A stretch of 64,000 nucleotides of DNA from Xanthobacteraceae bacterium (GTDB lineage Bacteria > Pseudomonadota > Alphaproteobacteria > Rhizobiales > Xanthobacteraceae): contig JAIESR010000077.1 of the NCBI GenBank assembly GCA_019745775.1, positions 1 through 64,000 of the forward strand. The letters run 5' to 3'. The stretch's first letter is position 1; the number at the start of each line of letters is the position of its first letter. A program made the position numbers and the translations under genes. The notes below the pieces were generated by a model. It had not been told where the DNA came from and searched no databases. It was given only the letters and a program-made list of their open reading frames with translations. Positions 55,634-64,000 of the stretch are shown here, one piece after another.

Positions 55634-56134
55634 CTACTTCCGCAGAAACACGTAGTCGGTCGCGTAGGGCACGCTGTTGAAGGTGCCGACCGTGCCGCAC
55701 GAGCCTTCGAGCTGGCCGCCGTCGGTGTTGATGCGCTGGATCGTGATCACGTCCGCGAACATGCCCTGGCCGCGGTGCGAGGTCGCGGTGAGCTTGAGCC
55801 ACGGGATGTCCTTCGGCGTCTTGCCGGGGGCACGGCCGGAGACCTTGGCCACCACCGCGCTGCCGTCCATGTACTCCCAATTCGGGCCGGCGTAGTGGCG
55901 GCCGACGGTCTTGCCTTTGAGCAGCAGCGTTGCGATCGGCTCGCGGAAGCTCCAGGCGAACTTGCCGTCCTTGGTGGCCGCGCATTCATAGATCTGCGCA
56001 CCCTGCGCATGCAGCCTGATGACCTCCTTCTCGCCCGGCGCGGCGATGTCAGCCGGCAATTGCTGCGCCCCTGCCGACACCGGCAGTGCCAGCACGGCCG
56101 CCCACGCGGCAAAATGACAAAAAATCCGACGCAT
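55634..56134 (-). CDS. Secreted DUF3455 protein
   Basis: 166 residues from the ATG at 56134 (frame open to 56218). Signal peptide about 1-22 (PVSAGAQQ). DUF3455 run: HAQGAQIYECAATKDGKFAW, HYAGPNWEYMDGSAVVAKVS, PWLKLTATSHRGQGMF, and the closing YATDYVFLRK. The family is found as single secreted proteins in proteobacteria and fungi; role unknown. Separate from its neighbours by gaps of about 100-170 bases. Confidence 0.85.
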   Translation of the reverse strand: MRRIFCHFAAWAAVLALPVSAGAQQLPADIAAPGEKEVIRLHAQGAQIYECAATKDGKFAWSFREPIATLLLKGKTVGRHYAGPNWEYMDGSAVVAKVSGRAPGKTPKDIPWLKLTATSHRGQGMFADVITIQRINTDGGQLEGSCGTVGTFNSVPYATDYVFLRK

Positions 56135-56304
56135 GATCTGCTCCCGGTTGTTGTCAGCCCAGAAAAGCCGCCTCAGGACGACACGAGCACAAGAGTTCCC
56201 GCGGAACCGATACGGCATGGTTCATATCGATTGGGGCTGTTTTGGTTCACGCCCCTGGTACTTTGGTATAGAGCCACCCGCGAATCCAGGCATTATGAAA
56301 ATCC

Positions 56305-58062
56305 ATGCAGCATGAAGCCTGGCTTAAAGATGTGCTCGTTTTCCTGGTGGCGGCCGGGCTGATCGCTCCGTTGTTCCAGCGCGCGCGGGTCGGCGCAGTG
56401 CTCGGCTTCCTGCTGATCGGGGTCGCGGTCGGCCCGTATGGCTTCGGCGCGCTCGCCGCCGAGTTCCCGTGGCTGCGCTATCTCACCATTGAGGATCGCG
56501 CCCGCGCCGAGCCGTTCGCCGAGCTCGGCGTCATGTTCCTCCTGTTCTTGATCGGAATCGAGATGTCGGTGGAGCGGCTGTGGTCGCTGCGCCGGCTCGT
56601 GGCTGGCGTCGGCAGCGTGCAGTTTCTGCTGTCGGCTGCCGCGTTCGCGGTCGTCTTGTGGCTGATGGGCGCGCAGTCAGGTGCTGCGATTGTCCTGGGT
56701 CTCGGCTTTGCGATGTCGTCGACCGCGGTGGTCATGCAGCTCCTGGAAGAACAGGGCCGCACAGCGACGCCGCTCGGGCAGGTCGCGATCGCGGTGCTCC
56801 TGTTCCAGGACCTCATGGTCGCGCCGGTGCTGTTCGGCGCGGAGATCCTCGGGCGCGGCGGCGACGTGGCCGCCGGCCTCGCGAACGCGGTTCTGCAGGC
56901 GGCGATTGCCATCACGGTGATTCTGATCGCCGGTCGCTTCCTGCTGCGGCCGCTGTTCAGCATCGCGGGCAGGACCGGCAGCCGCGAGCTGATCATGGCA
57001 ATGACTCTGCTGTTGGTCATCGGCGGTGCCTCGGTGACCGGCTATGCCGGCCTGTCGACCGCGCTCGGGGCGTTCCTTGCTGGCGTGCTGCTTTCGGAAA
57101 CCGAATACCGCCATCAGATCGAGATCGACATCGCGCCGGTCAAAGGCCTGCTGGTCGGACTGTTCTTCATCACCGTGGGCATGACGATCGACGTGCGCGT
57201 GATCTGGAGTGCCATCGGCACGATCCTGTTCGCGGTCGCGCTGCTGCTGCTGATCAAGGCGGCGATCCTGTTCGCCGCCGGTCGCCTGTTCGGGGTGGCG
57301 CTCGGCGTCACCGTCGAGGCGGCGCTTCTGCTGGCACAGGCTGGGGAATTCGGCTTCATCGTGATTGCGCTCGGGCGCAGCACCGGGCTGGTACCGGCGG
57401 AATTCGCGCAGGCCGCGACCGCGGTTGTGGGCATCAGCATGATGCTCACGCCATTCCTGGCGATCGGCGCGCGGATGCTTGCGGGGCGGATCCAGCGGAT
57501 CGAGCATCGCGATCGCATGCCTTCCGAAGATATGGCCGAGCACACCGATCACGTGATTATCGGCGGCTACGGCCGGGTCGGGCAGTGCATCGGGCGCCTG
57601 CTCAAGGCGGAGAACGTTCCGTTCGTGGCGCTCGACACCAACGCCGACTTGGCGAGCGAGGGCGCCAAGCGCGGCGAGGCGGTGTTCTTGGGCGACGCCG
57701 GCCGCCACGAATTCCTGGTCAAGGCCGGCGCCGCCGGGGCGCGCGCGTTCGTGGTTACGGTGAATTCAGCACGCGCCGCCGAGCGCATGGTGGTGGCGGC
57801 CCGCAAGGAGCGGCCGGACGCTCCGGTGTTCGCGCGTGCCCGGGATTCGGCGCATGCAGCGCGGCTGCTCAAGCTCGGCGCCGTCGAGGTGACGCCGGAG
57901 GCGGTGGAAGCGAGCCTTCAGCTCGGTGCGCGCGTCCTGGAAGGGCTTGGCGTGTCGGATGATGCGATCGCGCGCCGGCTCGACGAGATGCGCGAAGGCG
58001 AACTGGCGCGGATTTCCGGACGGGATGGGGAGAAAACGGGCGGGCCGGCCCGCCGCGGCTGA
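56305..58062 (+). CDS. KefB/CPA2-type cation-proton antiporter
   Basis: 585 residues. About 12 membrane helices (10-385) with GFAMSSTAVVMQLLEEQGRT and VLLFQDLMVAPVLFGAEILG, the Na/H-exchanger signature. A TrkA-N NAD-binding domain follows (about 413-530): HVIIGGYGRVGQCIGRLLKA with the GGYGRVG turn. This is the KefB/KefC plan: K+ efflux gated by glutathione adducts or NAD(H). Could also be a RosB/YbaL-type antiporter. No ancillary KefF/G gene is present. The next gene is convergent. Confidence 0.9.
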   Translation: MQHEAWLKDVLVFLVAAGLIAPLFQRARVGAVLGFLLIGVAVGPYGFGALAAEFPWLRYLTIEDRARAEPFAELGVMFLLFLIGIEMSVERLWSLRRLVAGVGSVQFLLSAAAFAVVLWLMGAQSGAAIVLGLGFAMSSTAVVMQLLEEQGRTATPLGQVAIAVLLFQDLMVAPVLFGAEILGRGGDVAAGLANAVLQAAIAITVILIAGRFLLRPLFSIAGRTGSRELIMAMTLLLVIGGASVTGYAGLSTALGAFLAGVLLSETEYRHQIEIDIAPVKGLLVGLFFITVGMTIDVRVIWSAIGTILFAVALLLLIKAAILFAAGRLFGVALGVTVEAALLLAQAGEFGFIVIALGRSTGLVPAEFAQAATAVVGISMMLTPFLAIGARMLAGRIQRIEHRDRMPSEDMAEHTDHVIIGGYGRVGQCIGRLLKAENVPFVALDTNADLASEGAKRGEAVFLGDAGRHEFLVKAGAAGARAFVVTVNSARAAERMVVAARKERPDAPVFARARDSAHAARLLKLGAVEVTPEAVEASLQLGARVLEGLGVSDDAIARRLDEMREGELARISGRDGEKTGGPARRG

Positions 58063-58106
58063 ATCGCGACGCGGAGGGGCCCGCCGCTTTGACACGTTTG
58101 AACTAG

Positions 58107-58466
58107 TTATTTCTCGTCTTCGTCTTCGTCTTCGTCCTCTTCGTCATCATCGTCTTCTTCGTCGTCGTCGTCTTCTTCGCCGTCGTCATCCTCTTCGTCG
58201 TCGCCGTCCTCGTCTTCGTCGCTGTCCTCGTCTTCATCCTCCTCGTCTTCATCCTCCTCTTCTTCTTCATCGTCGGCGGCGTCGTGCGGTCCATCCTCGT
58301 CCTCTTCGTCGGACAGCGGCGGCCGCCCGGGCGCGAGGCCGGTGGGACGCGCTGGCGATTCCTGGGCACCCGTGCGCAAAGCGGGTAACGTCCCCGCCAG
58401 AGCGAGATCGTCGAGATGAATGCCGACGCAGGGAAGGGCGACTGTATTGAAATCAAGCTGGGTCAT
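58107..58466 (-). CDS. Protein with long poly-Asp/Glu tail
   Basis: 119 residues from the ATG at 58466 behind GAGGAGA (frame open to 58616). The first 50 residues (MTQLDFNTVALPCVGIHLDD then LALAGTLPALRTG) look like an ordinary short globular or linker part. From about residue 58 the chain is almost only Asp and Glu (more than 55 acidic residues), ending EDEK. Coded by GAC/GAT/GAG/GAA triplets, so unequal slippage can change its length. No family recognised. Possibly binds cations or basic proteins. Convergent with the antiporter gene. Confidence 0.55.
   Translation of the reverse strand: MTQLDFNTVALPCVGIHLDDLALAGTLPALRTGAQESPARPTGLAPGRPPLSDEEDEDGPHDAADDEEEEEDEDEEDEDEDSDEDEDGDDEEDDDGEEDDDDEEDDDDEEDEDEDEDEK
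58112..58280. repeat. Triplet (GAN)n tract coding the acidic tail
   Basis: On the plus strand a run of TCT, TCG, TCA and TCC triplets with CTT/CGT mixtures, for about 170 bases, reverse-complement of GAA/GAG/GAC/GAT codons. Composition is unlike its surroundings. A typical place for replication slippage. Confidence 0.65.
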
Positions 58467-58643
58467 CACTGGTTGTCTCCTCGTGAAATGTCGGCGATCG
58501 GCTGGCGGGTGCGGGTGGAATTCCGCGCCCAAGTAGGTAGGCATTCTCTTGCTTCGGTTCCAGATGCAAGAGCCCGAAAACGAACGGCGCGGGTTGCCGC
58601 GCCGATCAGTGACCAAACTGCGTTCGTGGCCGGCGAATTTACG

Positions 58644-59858
58644 TCAGGCCTTCATGGCCTTTTTCAGATTCTCGTCGATCTTGTCTAGAAATCCGGTCGT
58701 CGACAGCCATTTCTGGTCGGCGCCAACCAGGATTGCGAGGTCCTTGGTCATGAAGCCCGCTTCCACGGTGCCGACCGTGACCTTCTCCAGCGTGTCGGCG
58801 AACTTTGCCAGCTCCGCGTTGCCGTCGAGCTTCGCGCGGTGCACGAGCCCGCGCGCCCAGGCGTAGATCGAAGCCACCGAATTGGTCGAGGTCTGCTCGC
58901 CCTTCTGATGCTGGCGGTAGTGGCGCGTCACCGTGCCATGTGCGGCCTCGGCCTCGACCACCTTGCCGTCCGGCGTGGTGAGCACCGAGGTCATCAGGCC
59001 GAGCGAGCCATAGCCCTGCGCGACGGTATCGGACTGCACGTCGCCGTCGTAGTTCTTGCAGGCCCAGACATAGCCGCCCGACCACTTCAGCGCGGACGCG
59101 ACCATGTCGTCGATCAAGCGGTGCTCGTAGGTTATCTTCTTCGCGGCGAACTTGTCCTTGAATTCGTTGTCGAACACCTCCTGGAAGATGTCGGAGAAGC
59201 GGCCGTCATAGATTTTTATGATGGTGTTCTTGGTCGAGAGATAGAGCGGATAGTTGCGCGCCAGCGCGTAGTTCATCGAGGCGCGCGCAAAGTCGCGGAT
59301 CGAGTCGTCGAGATTGTACATCGCCATCGCGATGCCGGCGCCCTGGAACTGGAACACCTCGCGTTCGATCTTCTGACCGTCGTCGCCGACGAAGGTCAGA
59401 TAGAGCTTGCCCTTGCCGGGGACCTTGTAGTCGGTGGCGCGGTACTGATCGCCATAGGCGTGGCGTCCGATGATGATCGGCTTGGTCCAGCCCGGCACCA
59501 GGCGGGGCACGTTCTGGCAGATGATCGGCTCGCGGAAGATGACGCCGCCGAGGATGTTGCGGATGGTGCCGTTGGGCGACCGCCACATTTCCTTGAGGTT
59601 GAATTCCTTCACCCGGCCGGCGTCGGGGGTGATGGTGGCGCACTTGACCGCGACGCCGACTTCCCGGGTCTTGTTGGCGGCGTCGATGGTGATCTGGTCG
59701 TTGGTTCTGTCCCGGTTCTCCATGCCGAGGTCGTAATAGAGCAGGTCGATGTCGAGGTAGGGGTGGATCAGCTTGTCCTTGATCAGCTTCCAGATGATCC
59801 GGGTCATCTCGTCGCCGTCCATTTCGACGACGGGATTTGTCACCTTGATCTTCGCCAT
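58644..59858 (-). CDS. icd: Isocitrate dehydrogenase (NADP), dimeric type
   Basis: 404 residues. Dimer-type class [59 protein letters not shown], and the cofactor-binding part [16 protein letters not shown] then [17 protein letters not shown]. His/Arg in HGTVTRHY are the usual NADP-specific residues. Oxidises isocitrate to 2-oxoglutarate in the citric acid cycle. A different IDH gene lies 23 bases upstream on the same strand (59882-62104), so two isozymes share one transcript or a promoter region. Confidence 0.96.
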   Translation of the reverse strand: MAKIKVTNPVVEMDGDEMTRIIWKLIKDKLIHPYLDIDLLYYDLGMENRDRTNDQITIDAANKTREVGVAVKCATITPDAGRVKEFNLKEMWRSPNGTIRNILGGVIFREPIICQNVPRLVPGWTKPIIIGRHAYGDQYRATDYKVPGKGKLYLTFVGDDGQKIEREVFQFQGAGIAMAMYNLDDSIRDFARASMNYALARNYPLYLSTKNTIIKIYDGRFSDIFQEVFDNEFKDKFAAKKITYEHRLIDDMVASALKWSGGYVWACKNYDGDVQSDTVAQGYGSLGLMTSVLTTPDGKVVEAEAAHGTVTRHYRQHQKGEQTSTNSVASIYAWARGLVHRAKLDGNAELAKFADTLEKVTVGTVEAGFMTKDLAILVGADQKWLSTTGFLDKIDENLKKAMKA

Positions 59859-59881
59859 TTAAGCGATCACCTTTCTCGGCG

Positions 59882-62365
<2,484 letters not shown>

Positions 62366-62388
62366 TTAGAACAGGCGCCGCGGAGAGC

Positions 62389-63606
62389 ATGAGAATGCCC
62401 GGGTCCGGGACCGACAAGACCAAGCGCTGGATCGAGACGCCGGCACCGGTGGTGATCCTGGTCGAGCCGCAGCTTGGCGACAACATCGGGGCGACCGCGC
62501 GCGCCATGGCCAATTTCGGGCTGTCGCGGCTGCGCCTGATCAAGCCGCGCGACGGCTGGCCCAACCCGCGCGCCTGGGTTGCGGCGTCCGGCGCCGACCG
62601 CGTGCTGGACAATGCCGCGCTGTTCGAGACCGTCGAGGCGGCGATCGCCGACCTGACCTTCGTGCTCGCCACCACCGCGCGGGCACATGACCAGGCCAAG
62701 CCGGTAGTGTCGCCGCAGCAGGCCGCCGAACTGATGGCGCCCAAGATCGCCGCCGGCGAGAGCGTCGGGGTGGTGTTCGGGCGCGAGCGCTACGGGCTTG
62801 AGAACCACGAGGTCGCTCTAGCCGATCGCATCGTGACGCTGCCGGTCAATCCGGCCTTCGCCTCGCTCAACTTGGCGCAGGCGGTGCTGATCGTCGGCTA
62901 TGAATGGTGCAAGCTCCAGTCCGGCGGCGCGCTGCCGTTCGCGATGCCACAGAAGTCGGCGCCGGCGACGCGCGAGCAACTCCTCGCCTTCTTCGCCAAT
63001 CTCGAACGCGAACTCGAGCGGGTCGAGTATTTCCGTCCCGCCGACAAGCGCGACACCATGCTGATCAACCTGCGCAACATCTTCCACCGTATGGGTCCGT
63101 CGCGGCAGGACATCCAGACCCTGCAGGGCGTCATCATGGCGATCGCCGAGGGCCGCAGGGGTCCGGCGCGCGGCGGCGTCCTCGACGGCACCGAGGCCGA
63201 GATGCTGCGCACGCTCCTCGCCGAGCATGCGGCCGCGCAGGTGCCGAACGACCGCGCGCCGGTGCGCGGGCTCGCGCGGCTCCTGCGCCGCAACCCGACC
63301 GAAGCCGAGCGCATGCTGTGGGACGCGCTCACCAAAGATCGCCGCTTCGCCGGGCGAAGCTTCAAGCGGCAGACGCCGATCGGCCGCCACATGGCCGACC
63401 TGGTGTCGTTCCCGCTGCGCATGGTCGTCGACCTCGTTCCGGCGGAAGAGGGCGAAGCGGCGGCCAAGGAACGCGCCGATCGCCGCGCGTGGCTCGCCGC
63501 GCGCGGCTATCGCGTCGTGTCGGTGACGGCCGCCGACGTGGAACGCGATGCCACCGCGGTGCTCCACGATCTCGACGCTCGGATCGCGGAGATCCAGGCC
63601 TGCTAG
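62389..63606 (+). CDS. trmJ: TrmJ-type tRNA 2'-O-methyltransferase fused to a DUF559 domain
   Basis: 405 residues from the ATG at 62389 (a second at 62395; frame open from 62107). Residues about 20-255 are a SpoU/TrmH-class methyltransferase: PVVILVEPQLGDNIGATARA, MANFGLSRLRLIKPRDGW, GVVFGRERYGLENHEVALAD, PAFASLNLAQAVLIVGYEW. This is the TrmJ type, which methylates the ribose of tRNA position 32. Residues about 292-400 are a DUF559-like endonuclease-fold domain: LLRRNPTEAERMLWDALTKD, FKRQTPIGRHMADLVSFPLR, and LAARGYRVVSVTAADVERDA. The E-D-G-x-H core of that domain is missing or changed, so nuclease activity is doubtful. Confidence 0.85.
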   Translation: MRMPGSGTDKTKRWIETPAPVVILVEPQLGDNIGATARAMANFGLSRLRLIKPRDGWPNPRAWVAASGADRVLDNAALFETVEAAIADLTFVLATTARAHDQAKPVVSPQQAAELMAPKIAAGESVGVVFGRERYGLENHEVALADRIVTLPVNPAFASLNLAQAVLIVGYEWCKLQSGGALPFAMPQKSAPATREQLLAFFANLERELERVEYFRPADKRDTMLINLRNIFHRMGPSRQDIQTLQGVIMAIAEGRRGPARGGVLDGTEAEMLRTLLAEHAAAQVPNDRAPVRGLARLLRRNPTEAERMLWDALTKDRRFAGRSFKRQTPIGRHMADLVSFPLRMVVDLVPAEEGEAAAKERADRRAWLAARGYRVVSVTAADVERDATAVLHDLDARIAEIQAC

Positions 63607-63608
63607 AT

Positions 63609-64000
63609 TTACTTCAGCTTGTCGAGCTGGACGCGCGCGCCCGCGCGCAGGAAGGCCATGTCGCTCGCGATCGCGCAGAAGCGCATGCCGCGCTTGGCCA
63701 CCGCCAGCGCTCGGTCGGCCGTCGCGCAATAGGCGCCGGCGACTTTGCCGGCCTTCTGCGCGGCCGCGACGATGCGGTCGAGCTCGGCCTCGACCGCCGT
63801 CGACTCCGGATCGAGCGTCTGCCCGTCGGACAGCGCGATCGAGAGGTCCGACGGTCCGAGGAACAGGCCGTCGATGCCCGGCGTCGACGCGATCGCATCG
63901 ATATTGGCGAGCGCGGTGCGGGTCTCGATCATCGCCAGCGTGACGATGTTGTCGTTGCCGTTGGCGAGATAGTCCTTCTGATCGCCAATGCCGGCGAGCA
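63609..64000 (-). CDS. HpcH/HpaI aldolase/citrate lyase-type protein, 5' end outside window
   Basis: On the minus strand the frame is open from the edge (64000) to TAA at 63609-63611; 130 residues visible. Typical aldolase stretch: IVTLAMIETRTALANIDAIA, GIDGLFLGPSDLSIALSDG and CATADRALAVAKRGMRF. The Glu of MIETRTA and the Asp of GPSDLS are metal ligands of this class II aldolase family. Relatives cleave 4-hydroxy-2-oxo-heptanedioate. The N-terminal third is missing. Convergent with trmJ with only two bases between stops. Confidence 0.85.
   Translation of the reverse strand, partial: LAGIGDQKDYLANGNDNIVTLAMIETRTALANIDAIASTPGIDGLFLGPSDLSIALSDGQTLDPESTAVEAELDRIVAAAQKAGKVAGAYCATADRALAVAKRGMRFCAIASDMAFLRAGARVQLDKLK

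Overview
The window reads as a high-GC chromosomal segment of an alphaproteobacterium in the order Hyphomicrobiales, most like the Bradyrhizobium/Xanthobacteraceae group (Pseudolabrys- or Rhodoplanes-like). The grounds are the gene order fliO | flgB-flgC-fliE-fliQ-fliR-flhB-cckA, a CtrA-type box before flgB, an alphaproteobacterial SOS box (GAAC-N7-GAAC) before recA, several orphan Bug/TctC solute receptors, and palindromic intergenic repeats of the kind common in that group. I saw no rRNA, tRNA, CRISPR array, transposase or phage module.

Layout. 1-7010: flagellar basal-body and export genes followed by the hybrid cell-cycle kinase CckA, with a divergent FliO-like gene cut by the window start. 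7334-9296: an epimerase-like cupin, a GT2 glycosyltransferase and a small membrane protein. 9418-11821: a divergent chemoreceptor and periplasmic binding-protein pair. 11861-18669: mixed metabolic and secreted-protein genes, including a GST-like protein, a SET-domain protein, an enolase-superfamily enzyme with altered active-site residues and a 5'-frameshifted ACMSD-type amidohydrolase. 18851-27449: an internally duplicated outer-membrane barrel, a DMT exporter, a DUF5996 protein, two Bug receptors and two more envelope proteins, one ending in an S74-type chaperone domain. 27732-33989: a LuxR regulator, a tandem pair of ClpP-fold-like secreted proteins and two more Bug receptors. 34198-36347: HdeD, a membrane-anchored TIR protein and a broken XRE antitoxin gene beside a palindromic repeat.

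36685-40505: class I fumarase, then an SGNH-like/OpgC overlapping pair. 40680-49575: a catabolic-looking island with a ring-cleavage-type VOC dioxygenase, three tandem Tat-exported alpha/beta hydrolases plus a cytosolic fourth copy, a GlcG-like protein, and a luciferase-like monooxygenase divergent from a MarR regulator with palindromic candidate operators between them. 50329-54969: a small XRE protein, then recA and alaS. 54982-64000: Uma2, DUF3455, a KefB-type antiporter, a poly-acidic protein, two unrelated NADP-isocitrate dehydrogenases in tandem, a TrmJ-DUF559 fusion, and an HpcH/HpaI aldolase cut by the window end.

The clearest functional unit is the motility/cell-cycle block. CckA is the kinase that activates CtrA, and a perfect TTAA-N7-TTAAC box sits before flgB at the head of the same cluster. 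Much of the rest is envelope and accessory material. The strongest candidates for something undescribed are the tandem ClpP-like secreted pair, the hydrolase paralogue set with changed nucleophile elbows, the S74-tailed barrel translationally coupled to a PsiF-like peptide, and the TrmJ-DUF559 fusion.
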